NCBI GenBank assembly: GCA_002316315.1
Contig: DCDG01000040.1
Coordinates: 1 to 48,379 of the forward strand
Reading direction: 5' to 3'
DNA length: 48,379 nt
DNA from: Candidatus Aminicenantes bacterium UBA1061
GTDB lineage: Bacteria; Acidobacteriota; Aminicenantia; Aminicenantales; Saccharicenantaceae
Part shown: positions 10,236-17,897 of the stretch, in pieces
How the letters are laid out: every line of letters begins with the position of its first letter
How positions within the stretch are numbered: the first letter of the stretch is position 1
The notes under the pieces: model-generated
The model's database searches: none
Seen by the model: the letters and a program-made list of their open reading frames with translations, nothing else
What the model was told of the DNA's origin: nothing
Program-made: the position numbers and the translations under genes

Positions 10236-10493
10236 CGAAACCCTCCTCTATAATTTCTACAGCCAGCGTGATTATATTTAAGCTCTGTCCATCCTGTCAA
10301 TTTTTTAAATTTCCTCTCCATTAGGTTCTTCAATCCTTTAAAAATCTCAGCCTTAAATTTAATATCCCCCAAAAAACTGGACAGAGGACGAAGGTACATT
10401 GATGCCAACCTTTTATTAGCGGGAAAGGATTGAACGATGTCGTGAGGAAGGTCTAATGGCCCTAACACCAACGGGGTGCCCGACGGGTAACTT

Positions 10494-10703
10494 TTACAAA
10501 ATAACTAAATTTAAAGGCTGGAGAGAATCCGGTAAATCCGGCAGCCTTATAGTCTCAGAGAGATTAAGGACAAGTTCAACTTTAAGCTCTGGCAGGGATT
10601 TAATATCAGGAAGCGCCTCCGAAGATTGGGTGCGACAGGTAATAGTCAATCCTGATATAACTAAAATTAAAGCCATCAGAAAACAGAGTTTTTTGATTCT
10701 CAT
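10494..10703 (-). CDS. Small putative lipoprotein
   Basis: 69-residue peptide with a lipoprotein signal: positive start MRIKK, hydrophobic core, and lipobox-like SGLTITC with Cys at about residue 23. The mature part (about 46 residues) is acidic and leucine/proline-rich, with SLPELKVELVLNL and IRLPDLPDSLQPL. An ideal AAAGGAG site sits eight bases before the ATG, which makes this short gene credible. It is transcribed in the same direction as the barrel gene, 258 bases upstream of it, and could be co-expressed. It may be a truncated remnant of a longer lipoprotein; I cannot identify a family. Confidence 0.6.
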   Translation of the reverse strand: MRIKKLCFLMALILVISGLTITCRTQSSEALPDIKSLPELKVELVLNLSETIRLPDLPDSLQPLNLVIL

Positions 10704-10910
10704 TCTGACCGCTCCTTTTTTTAGATTATACTTAATTTCGGCCAGACCAGAAAAACAAAAATTTGATGAGCTACCTCGAGCTTTTCAAGCTGGATTTATA
10801 ATGGCAAGATTTTTTATAAAAATATATAATAAAAATCGCGGAGCTAAGACGGAGGATTTAAAAAAGTAAGACTTATATTGAATCACTTAATTTAGCCAGG
10901 GTTAATCAGA

Positions 10911-13900
10911 ATGTATGAAACTCTTTTCAAAAGCGTTATTCTGTCTATTTTTAATTACAATTTTACTCCCTTCGCCCTGACCGTCTTTCTGACCGGCTGG
11001 CTAGCCCTGGCCATTGGCATCCTGGTTTTAATCAGGGAAAAAGCCTCCAGGGAGAGTTTTCTCTTTTTCCTTATTACATTAGCCATATTAATCTGGCTAG
11101 GTTCTAACTCATTTATGTATGCTTCCCCGGACGCCGAAACAGCTCTCAGCTGGTCTAGATTGTCATTCATTGGAGTGTCTTTTATCCCTTCAGCGTTTTT
11201 CCAGTTTACGGTTTTCGCCCTCAGAACCTCTCGTTCAAACCAGAAAAAGGCCTGGTTGGGGTGGATTATTTCTTTCTTTTTCTCAGCTATGGCCTTGACC
11301 AGCGACAGGTTTTACTCGGGGATGCAGCAATATGGCTGGGGATATTATCCTCGCTATACATGGATAGGCATTCCCTTTTTAATTTTCTTTTTCTTCATGC
11401 TTGTTTCCAGTTTCTGGCAATACTACCAAAAGAGCCGACGAGCAACTTCCGAACTGGTTAAGCTCAGGACAAGGCTCTTTTCTCGCGCTTTCTCAACGGC
11501 TGGTCTGGCTGTAATTGATTTTTTGCCAGCTTTAGGAATTAACCTTCCACCTCTGGGCTTTATCCCTATTCTCTCTTTCGCCTTTCTCGGTGCCCCGGTT
11601 ATCTGGCGGTATCATCTGGTGGATATTACCCCGGCTTTTGCCAGTCAGGAAATCATAAATAACATGAGCGACGCCCTCCTGGTCTTCGATCGTGAAGGAC
11701 TGGTTCAACTGGTAAATCCCGCTTTCTGCCAGCTGCTGGAGAAAAAAGAAGATGAGTTAAAAGGCTTCCCAGCCCGAACCATCTTACCGGGCCTTTTTAG
11801 CTCCAGAGAAATTCAATTGGCACTGGACAACGGTTCAAGGGCCAAGTGCTCTTTTACGTTTAATTTGAAAGACAACAGAGAGCTTTTTCTTGAAGCCTCG
11901 CTTTCTCCCATCCAGAAGGCATCGGGCGAAGTCTTAGCCTGGGTGACTTTAATTAGAGATATTACCGAGCTAAAAAAGGCTCAGGAAAGACTTTCTCAAT
12001 CTGAAATGAGGTATCGAACAATTTTTGAAAATACCGGTTCAGCTACGATTTTAATTGAAGAAGACATGACCATCTCTCTCGTCAATCATCAGTTTGAAGA
12101 GCTGGTCGGTCTTCTTGAGGAAAAAATTGAAGGCAAAAGAAAATTTACAGAATTTTTTATACCTCCCGATGTCTTCCGGATGGTTGAATACCATCAGAAG
12201 CGGCGGATAGATCCTGAGGCTGTTCCCAAAAAATATACTTCACACCTCATAGATCAAGAAGGAAAGATCAGGGAAGTTCTGGTCAGCGTAGATGTTATCC
12301 CGCAAACCAGCCAGTCAGTAGCCTCTTTGATGGATATGACTGACCTCAGACTGGCCGAAGAACAGATCGCCTTTCAGGTCGATATGCTAAGTCGGCTTTA
12401 TCAAGGAGCTCGCGCTCTATCTGAAACTCTCGATTTAGAAAAACTGGCCGGATTGGCTGTCCGCTACTCGGTCCAGGAGTTTGGCGCCAGATCGGCTTTT
12501 CTCCTGGTTCAAAATGAGGGAAAAGAATGGCAGACTCTTTCTGTCTTTCCTGATTCATTTTCCCAGGTACTTCAAGGCTGGCTCAATACAGAGGAAAAGA
12601 ACCGGTTCATAATCAATTTGATGCACAGAGACTCTCCACTGGAAGTTAATCTAACCGTACCATCTCCTTATCCCCGGTTAGAAGAAACAGTTAAAAAACT
12701 ACCGGTGAAAGCGGTAGAAGCCTTCCTTCTCGGAAAATCTTCAGAACCATGGGGAGCTTTAATCTGGCTGGTGGATGAACCGGGTTTTTTGTCTTCTGAC
12801 TTAGCAGCCTTTGTTCAGACTTTTGTTCAGCAGATAATTACCTCTGGTGAGCAGGCCAGACTTTTTTCCAGACTCCAGAGGTACATCGAGATGATGAGGA
12901 GCCTGTACTCTATCGAACGAACCATTGCCTCCAGCCTGGATCTACAAATGGTTCTTGATTTTACACTGCAGGAGGCCATGCATCACCTGAAAGTTGATGC
13001 CAGCTGTGTGTATTTGATCGATTCTTCCTCCTCAGTGCTGCATTACAAAGCTGGCCTTGGATTTCTTCACCCAGAAGCCATACCGGTCCGTCTCAGGCTC
13101 GGCAATGGAACGCTGGATTCTGTAGTTATGGAAAGAAAGCAGTTATTTATTGCCGATTTAAGAAAAGAACCGCTGGCTTCTTTTCTTCTTCTTGTCAAGC
13201 AGGAACAATTCCAGTCTCTTCTCGCCATCCCCCTGGAAGCCAAAGGTAAAACTCAAGGAACTTTGCTCGTTTTTAATCGCTCACCGCTTTATCCCTCTCC
13301 AGATCTGGATGAATTTCTAACCAACATAGGAGGGCAGCTGGCTATTGCCATTGATAATATCGGCATGTTTGAAGAGCTGAACCTATCCCATCTGGAATTG
13401 ACCATGGCTTACGATACGACGATCGAAGGCTGGGCCCAGGCTCTCGAACTTCGAGATCAGGAAACCGAGGGACATGCCAGGAGAGTGGCTGATCTAACCG
13501 TCAGATTGGCCAGGGCACTGGATGTTCCGGCTGAGCAACTGGTTCATATCCGCCGGGGTGCTATTCTCCATGATATCGGAAAGATGGGTATCCCCGATCA
13601 AATTTTACTTAAACCAGGACCTTTGACCATGGAAGAACGAGACATCATGAAAAAGCATCCAATTTATGCCCGCCAGCTCCTCCTCCCCATCAAATATCTT
13701 CACCCGGCAATTGATATCCCTTATTGCCACCATGAACGCTGGGATGGCACAGGCTATCCTCAAGGATTAAAAGGCGAGCAGATCCCCCTCGCCGCCCGGA
13801 TATTTGCAATCATAGACGTCTGGGATGCCCTGATCTCTGACCGGCCTTATCGCGCCGCCTGGCCGCAGGAAAAAGCTCTTAACTATATCAGGGAACAGGC

Positions 13901-14000
13901 CGGGCATCACTTTGATCCACGCGTCGTAGAAAAATTCTTAGAACTGCTGCCTGAAGAGCTGGGAGAACCAAAGCGAGTCTCTAATTTAGACAGAAACTAA
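10911..14000 (+). CDS. Multi-sensor HD-GYP phosphodiesterase with 7-helix membrane sensor
   Basis: 1,029-residue signalling protein. Residues about 15-235 form a seven-helix membrane module like the N-terminal region of some histidine kinases. Two PAS domains follow (about 245-365 and 370-490), then two GAF domains (about 505-650 and 665-820), and a C-terminal HD-GYP domain. The catalytic HD motif HDIGKMGIPD is at about residues 887-896. The downstream HHERWDGTGYP signature is at about 940-950. The metal ligands expected for cyclic-di-GMP (or cGAMP) hydrolysis are in place, so it is probably active. It is monocistronic, followed by about 290 bases before the metK promoter. Ligands of the PAS and GAF domains cannot be told. 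Confidence 0.9.
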   Translation: MYETLFKSVILSIFNYNFTPFALTVFLTGWLALAIGILVLIREKASRESFLFFLITLAILIWLGSNSFMYASPDAETALSWSRLSFIGVSFIPSAFFQFTVFALRTSRSNQKKAWLGWIISFFFSAMALTSDRFYSGMQQYGWGYYPRYTWIGIPFLIFFFFMLVSSFWQYYQKSRRATSELVKLRTRLFSRAFSTAGLAVIDFLPALGINLPPLGFIPILSFAFLGAPVIWRYHLVDITPAFASQEIINNMSDALLVFDREGLVQLVNPAFCQLLEKKEDELKGFPARTILPGLFSSREIQLALDNGSRAKCSFTFNLKDNRELFLEASLSPIQKASGEVLAWVTLIRDITELKKAQERLSQSEMRYRTIFENTGSATILIEEDMTISLVNHQFEELVGLLEEKIEGKRKFTEFFIPPDVFRMVEYHQKRRIDPEAVPKKYTSHLIDQEGKIREVLVSVDVIPQTSQSVASLMDMTDLRLAEEQIAFQVDMLSRLYQGARALSETLDLEKLAGLAVRYSVQEFGARSAFLLVQNEGKEWQTLSVFPDSFSQVLQGWLNTEEKNRFIINLMHRDSPLEVNLTVPSPYPRLEETVKKLPVKAVEAFLLGKSSEPWGALIWLVDEPGFLSSDLAAFVQTFVQQIITSGEQARLFSRLQRYIEMMRSLYSIERTIASSLDLQMVLDFTLQEAMHHLKVDASCVYLIDSSSSVLHYKAGLGFLHPEAIPVRLRLGNGTLDSVVMERKQLFIADLRKEPLASFLLLVKQEQFQSLLAIPLEAKGKTQGTLLVFNRSPLYPSPDLDEFLTNIGGQLAIAIDNIGMFEELNLSHLELTMAYDTTIEGWAQALELRDQETEGHARRVADLTVRLARALDVPAEQLVHIRRGAILHDIGKMGIPDQILLKPGPLTMEERDIMKKHPIYARQLLLPIKYLHPAIDIPYCHHERWDGTGYPQGLKGEQIPLAARIFAIIDVWDALISDRPYRAAWPQEKALNYIREQAGHHFDPRVVEKFLELLPEELGEPKRVSNLDRN

Positions 14001-14289
14001 TTCGCTTTGCCCTTGTTTCAAGTTGATTTAAGAAAAAGCTCGGGACGCCATCTATATTTTCTATTTTTCTTTTCATAACCCTTTGAGAAAAGGGATTATT
14101 CGGCTGTAGTGCCAGCGGGCCAACTACTTTAACCTGATCAGCTCATCAGGTCGAAAGATTTTAAGCTAAAGTTTTTTGTTTGCTTTTCAATTCTGCCTTT
14201 AGCCACCGCTAAAAACTTAGATCCATAAACGATATTTGATCCTCTCAATTCTCGTCACGGTTCCTGATAAAGATCCGGAAAGAAAATAC

Positions 14290-14319
14290 TTGACAGACTG
14301 CTTTTTCTTGATCTATATA
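14290..14319 (+). promoter_or_regulatory. Sigma70-type promoter of the metK operon
   Basis: TTGACA at 14290-14295 and TATATA at 14314-14319, with an 18-base spacer. The predicted transcription start falls at about 14325, exactly where the aptamer helix begins, which supports both calls. Confidence 0.7.
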
Positions 14320-14323
14320 TTAA

Positions 14324-14507
14324 CTTGGCATCAGGAGAGGCTCTCGGTGAGAGCCCGGCAACCTGGGACGGACACCCAAGGTGCCAGCTCGCCTGCGGGC
14401 GAGGATGTGGCCGTGGCTGGCCGTAGGACCGGCTGGGAGAAACGGCAACAAAATGTCCGGAGCGCAGCGACCCGCTCACCTGATGCCAGGTGAAGCGGGT
14501 TTTTTTG
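14324..14507 (+). promoter_or_regulatory. SAM-I-like riboswitch with terminator control, leader of metK operon
   Basis: The core matches the S-box (SAM-I) family: GAGAGG (14335-14340), CGGCAACC (14356-14363) and AAGGTGCCA (14378-14386). Helices: P1 CATC/GATG (14329-14332 with 14404-14407), P2 GGCTCTC/GAGAGCC (14339-14345 with 14349-14355), P3 ACCTGGG/CCC-A-AGGT (14361-14382), P4 CTCGCC/GGCGAG (14388-14403). P2 is a plain hairpin with a three-base loop, without room for the usual kink-turn and pseudoknot. A further nested hairpin lies at 14410-14446. The 5' P1 strand (14324-14335) can instead pair with the terminator's ascending arm and loop. The leader sits before metK, a standard SAM-I target, so ligand-induced shut-off is expected. 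Confidence 0.8.
14470..14507 (+). terminator. Intrinsic terminator of the SAM-like leader
   Basis: Stem ACCCGCT-CACCTG (14470-14482), loop ATGC, descending arm CAGGTG-AAGCGGGT (14487-14500), then a run of T. Positions 14479-14490 are complementary, with one G-U pair, to 14324-14335 at the 5' end of the leader, so terminator and antiterminator exclude each other. Confidence 0.85.
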
Positions 14508-14622
14508 TGCCTTAATTCTGGCATCTCACAAGCGCTCTTGCCCGCCGCTGTTTCTCTCCACATTCTCTCCCCAGGTTAGCTGGCACCAGGTTTCGTCCCA
14601 AATTTAACAAAGGAGGTGCCAG

Positions 14623-15093
14623 ATGAATTCCAATATGTTTCCAGGCGACCTTGTAAGCATTAATGGGGTTGACGTTTTGACAGCCTTCCCCTACCTTATG
14701 ACTTACATTGTCAGAAGCTTCTATCATTTAATTTTACTTCCGGCCACGTGGTGCAGACATTTTCTTTTTAAACTGGCCAAACTTCAGGCTGCTCAAAACA
14801 AGCTGGACACTTTTCTGGTCTTAAATGAAATGACTTTCATCTATTTCCCGGGTCGTGATAGTGATAATTACAAGTTTGTCAAAAAACCACCTGCCTGGGG
14901 CAAGCTCGTTTCCAGCCGGCTTCAGCCAGTCTATCCGCTACCTGAAGACCCTGACCTAAAAAGACGAATAAAAGAGTGGCACAACATAGAAGAGCTTTTA
15001 ATCGACAACGGTTTTATTTATGGCGACCCAACCAAAGGCGGACGTCGGGCCACACCACAAGAAATGAATCAATCAAAAAATGATAAAAAATAA
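14623..15093 (+). CDS. Hypothetical protein, first gene of the metK operon
   Basis: 156-residue protein that I do not recognise. It starts at an ATG with a perfect AAAGGAGGT site, 116 bases beyond the riboswitch terminator. Residues about 22-52 are hydrophobic/aromatic (FPYLMTYIVRSFYHLILLPA) and could form a membrane-associated helix; the rest is soluble and mixed-charge, with KRRIKEWHNIEELL near residues 112-125. It ends ten bases before my chosen metK start, so the two are almost certainly co-transcribed and under the same SAM-sensing leader. This placement hints at a methylation- or SAM-related role, but nothing in the sequence proves one. Confidence 0.75.
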   Translation: MNSNMFPGDLVSINGVDVLTAFPYLMTYIVRSFYHLILLPATWCRHFLFKLAKLQAAQNKLDTFLVLNEMTFIYFPGRDSDNYKFVKKPPAWGKLVSSRLQPVYPLPEDPDLKRRIKEWHNIEELLIDNGFIYGDPTKGGRRATPQEMNQSKNDKK

Positions 15094-15103
15094 GGAATTA
15101 AAC

Positions 15104-16351
15104 ATGAAGACTAATATGGATCGCAAAAAGGATAAGCTTGACTTTATGTCCACTTGCCGCTCTTATCTCTTTACCTCCGAATCAGTGACTGAAGGCCATC
15201 CTGATAAGTTAGCCGATCAGATTTCAGACGCTGTTCTGGATGAAGCTCTGGCCCGGGATGACCAATCAAAAGTTGCCTGCGAAACCCTGGTCAGTCATAA
15301 CCTGATAGTTATTGCCGGCGAAATTTCCTCAAAAGCACATCTGGACTTTTTTCAGATTATCAGAAAAGTTTTAGAAAAAGTTGGCTATGGAAGTCAGGAA
15401 ACAGGCTTTGCTCTCTCCCGGTGCTCTCTAATGCTTGACCTCAAACAGCAATCTAAAGAGATCGCCCGGGCTGTCGAGGAAAAGCCCGGGGAAATTTCAA
15501 TCGGGAGAGGGAAAAAAGAAGTAGCAAATGACGAAATTGGGGCTGGCGATCAGGGTCTGATGTTTGGTTATGCCACTGATGAAACACCTGAGCTCATGCC
15601 TTTGCCTCTTATGCTAGCTCACCGGCTGGTCATGAAAGCTGACGAGCTGAGGCATGCCCAGAAAATCTCCTGGCTTTGCCCCGACGGTAAATCCCAGGTA
15701 ACTGTCCGCTATGAAGGAGAAAAGCCGGTGGCCATCGAGTCGGTCCTGCTCAGCCTGCAGCATCAGCCGCACATTCCCTCTGAAACTCTGTCTCAGGCAA
15801 TAAAACAGGAAATTATTGAAAAAGTTATTCCAGCCGAGCTGCTGTCCTCAAAGACAGAAATTATAATCAATCCTTCAGGACAGTTTACCACCGGCGGACC
15901 TGAAGCCGATACCGGACTAACTGGCAGAAAAATCATAGTTGACACCTATGGCGGGGCCTGTCCTCATGGCGGTGGCTGCTTTTCCGGAAAAGACCCAACC
16001 AAGGTGGACCGCTCTGGTGCTTACGCCGCCCGCTACATAGCCAAAAACATTGTGGCGGCCAGGTTGGCCCACCGCTGCACGGTCCAGCTCAGCTATGCCA
16101 TTGGCCGGAGCCAACCAACTTCACTCACGGTCAACACCCATGGGACTGGAAATATTCCCGACCGGGAAATAGAAGAGGCAGTAAGAAAAATCTTTCCTCT
16201 AACTCCGGGCAAAATAATTGATGAACTTAAACTCCAGCGGCCTATTTACAGCTTGACGTCAGTTTATGGACATTTTGGCCGAAATCTGCCGGAATTCACC
16301 TGGGAGTACACTGATCGGATGGAAGCTTTAAGGTCCTATCTTAAAAAATGA
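15104..16351 (+). CDS. metK: S-adenosylmethionine synthetase
   Basis: 415-residue methionine adenosyltransferase, making SAM from methionine and ATP in the cytoplasm. Conserved family blocks are visible: LFTSESVTEGHPDKLADQIS near the N-terminus (ATP- and methionine-binding), GAGDQGLMFGYATDET, and the glycine-rich P-loop-like GGGCFSGKDPTKVDRSG, where most family members have GGGAFSGKDPTKVDRS. I prefer the ATG at 15104, which has AAGGAA upstream; the alternatives are ATG 15080, overlapping the previous gene, and ATG 15146, which gives the typical bacterial N-terminus. It is the second gene of a four-gene operon preceded by a SAM-I-like riboswitch, so it is probably repressed by its own product. 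Confidence 0.95.
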   Translation: MKTNMDRKKDKLDFMSTCRSYLFTSESVTEGHPDKLADQISDAVLDEALARDDQSKVACETLVSHNLIVIAGEISSKAHLDFFQIIRKVLEKVGYGSQETGFALSRCSLMLDLKQQSKEIARAVEEKPGEISIGRGKKEVANDEIGAGDQGLMFGYATDETPELMPLPLMLAHRLVMKADELRHAQKISWLCPDGKSQVTVRYEGEKPVAIESVLLSLQHQPHIPSETLSQAIKQEIIEKVIPAELLSSKTEIIINPSGQFTTGGPEADTGLTGRKIIVDTYGGACPHGGGCFSGKDPTKVDRSGAYAARYIAKNIVAARLAHRCTVQLSYAIGRSQPTSLTVNTHGTGNIPDREIEEAVRKIFPLTPGKIIDELKLQRPIYSLTSVYGHFGRNLPEFTWEYTDRMEALRSYLKK

Positions 16352-16382
16352 ATATCTCAGTCTTTTTAAAGGGAGGACAAAT

Positions 16383-17084
16383 ATGAAAAAACACAGGGAT
16401 AAGGCCAGGAAAAAAGTGCTTGGTTCAATTCATTTTATTCACCCGTTAAGCAAGGAGGCCCGGTCGTCTTCCAGATTCACGCAGTTTAACCCCATAACCT
16501 ATGAGCGGGAGACAAAAGAACTTTTACAACAGGTTTCAGACTTCGAACTGGTCGAAATGTTCAACCGAGAAGCTCTGTGCTATGCCTGGGGCTGCGCCCG
16601 GGCAATTTATATACATCAACTCGGGCAGGAATTCCGCCGCCGAGGGATTGATATCTCAGAAATTACCAATAAATCTGGCGGGTTCAATTTCGGAGAAGAA
16701 AATCTGTCTATTCTCGACGGGAAAAAAGTAGTCAGAGTCGGCCATGGATATTACTGGGATGAATATAAGTATGACCACGACAACGGGATTGAGTTTCTAC
16801 CGGTCAAGCCAGAATCATGTGCCTCGATTAGCGAATGGAGGCTTAGATGCGAGTCGGCTGGCCTTATATTTCCAGAAGAACTGGTTAAAGCTTGCGCCGA
16901 GCTGGAGGAAAAGCTTGGTTTGATCTGGCTCGATTCCTTTTACTACCTCCGCCAGCATTATTTTGTTGAATTCTCACTTCCTAACAGGCTGGAAGTTAGG
17001 CCGGGCTGGGCCAGATTGTGTGAAAAGAATAGCCTGGCCAGAGCCTCCGCTGGAGATAGGGATGACAGAAGCTCGAAGTGTTAA
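16383..17084 (+). CDS. Hypothetical protein, third gene of the metK operon
   Basis: 233-residue soluble protein, not recognised. The start is supported by GGGAGGAC eight bases upstream. The N-terminus is strongly basic (MKKHRDKARKKVLG). The middle is rich in aromatic residues (GHGYYWDEYKYDHDNG, residues about 119-134), and a second aromatic cluster, SFYYLRQHYFVEFSLP, lies near residue 190. Cysteines are scattered, with no metal-binding spacing that I can defend. The gene starts 31 bases after metK and its end overlaps the region just before the next gene, so it looks like part of the operon. No function assigned. Confidence 0.7.
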   Translation: MKKHRDKARKKVLGSIHFIHPLSKEARSSSRFTQFNPITYERETKELLQQVSDFELVEMFNREALCYAWGCARAIYIHQLGQEFRRRGIDISEITNKSGGFNFGEENLSILDGKKVVRVGHGYYWDEYKYDHDNGIEFLPVKPESCASISEWRLRCESAGLIFPEELVKACAELEEKLGLIWLDSFYYLRQHYFVEFSLPNRLEVRPGWARLCEKNSLARASAGDRDDRSSKC

Positions 17085-17113
17085 ATTTTAAAATCATCAA
17101 AGGAGGAACAAAA

Positions 17114-17692
17114 ATGACTGACCTTAAAAATGAAAGCCGTGAAAATAGTCTCAGAAAATCATTCGCGGAGCTGATAAATACAATTATGTTTGACGATGAG
17201 TGCTACCCCGAGCCCGAATTATTGGAGGGAGGAACTCGCCTGACTGGCACCACCGTTCCTATTCGCCTCAAGAGTCTCGAGCGAGCCTATCTGAAATATC
17301 CTCAAAAAGTAGAAGCCTATCTTAAAAGCAATAATTTTACCCGCAGCCGTGACGGTCTGCTTTCTACCTGCCCCTGGGGTGGCGGACGCTCTGAAGGGTA
17401 CGGCCTTTTTAACTCTAAGCTTCTTCGACCAAACAGAGACTATTTCGTGGCTGACGGTGATTGTTTTATGGGTTATACCGAAGAAAAAGCCAGAAAAAAC
17501 TTTAAGGAACTATTCGGGTGGAATGCCCTGTTCTTTGATTTTGTCAGGCTTTACTTGTATAAACCGGTAATAAAACTCAAGCCCGGCGTGGAAGAACTCC
17601 TTGATGATGACAAGTGGTTTCGAAAATTCCATGCCCAATTCTATTTCTCTGACCGGAGCCTTCAGGAGGCGAAGGTTTACTCAACTAAATAA
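17114..17692 (+). CDS. Hypothetical protein, fourth gene of the metK operon
   Basis: 192-residue soluble protein, not recognised. A start at nt 17114 is preferred over an in-frame ATG at 17078, because AAAGGAGGA lies directly before it. Visible features are an acidic N-terminal third, a glycine-rich CPWGGGRSEGYG stretch at about residue 88, aromatic clusters, and a C-terminal SDRSLQEAKVYSTK. It follows the previous unknown gene by 29 bases and is probably the last gene under the SAM-like leader. The next 205 bases, to the kinase-aminotransferase gene, hold no clear terminator. Confidence 0.7.
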   Translation: MTDLKNESRENSLRKSFAELINTIMFDDECYPEPELLEGGTRLTGTTVPIRLKSLERAYLKYPQKVEAYLKSNNFTRSRDGLLSTCPWGGGRSEGYGLFNSKLLRPNRDYFVADGDCFMGYTEEKARKNFKELFGWNALFFDFVRLYLYKPVIKLKPGVEELLDDDKWFRKFHAQFYFSDRSLQEAKVYSTK

Positions 17693-17897
17693 ACTACTCT
17701 TCGTTTAAAAGCTTAAAACAACCAGTGCCTTTGTTTTCCTTAAAAGGTGGCAAAAACGGCAGTTTTTTCAGGCAGAGAATGATTCAAAGGGTGAAACTGA
17801 ATGAAATCTTGCCCCTGCCCCTTAAGGTATTTGAATTAAAGACGGGTTTTCCTTAGAATAGAAATACTTCATTTTCTACAGGTATTGAGAAAACATC

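Noticed and set aside
10232..10471. Minus-strand open frame of 79 codons before the outer-membrane barrel gene
   Set aside because: TTG start without ribosome site; its last codons are the Shine-Dalgarno region of the barrel gene.
10456..10869. Plus-strand open frame of 137 codons
   Set aside because: Antisense to the small lipoprotein gene, which has an excellent ribosome site and lipobox.
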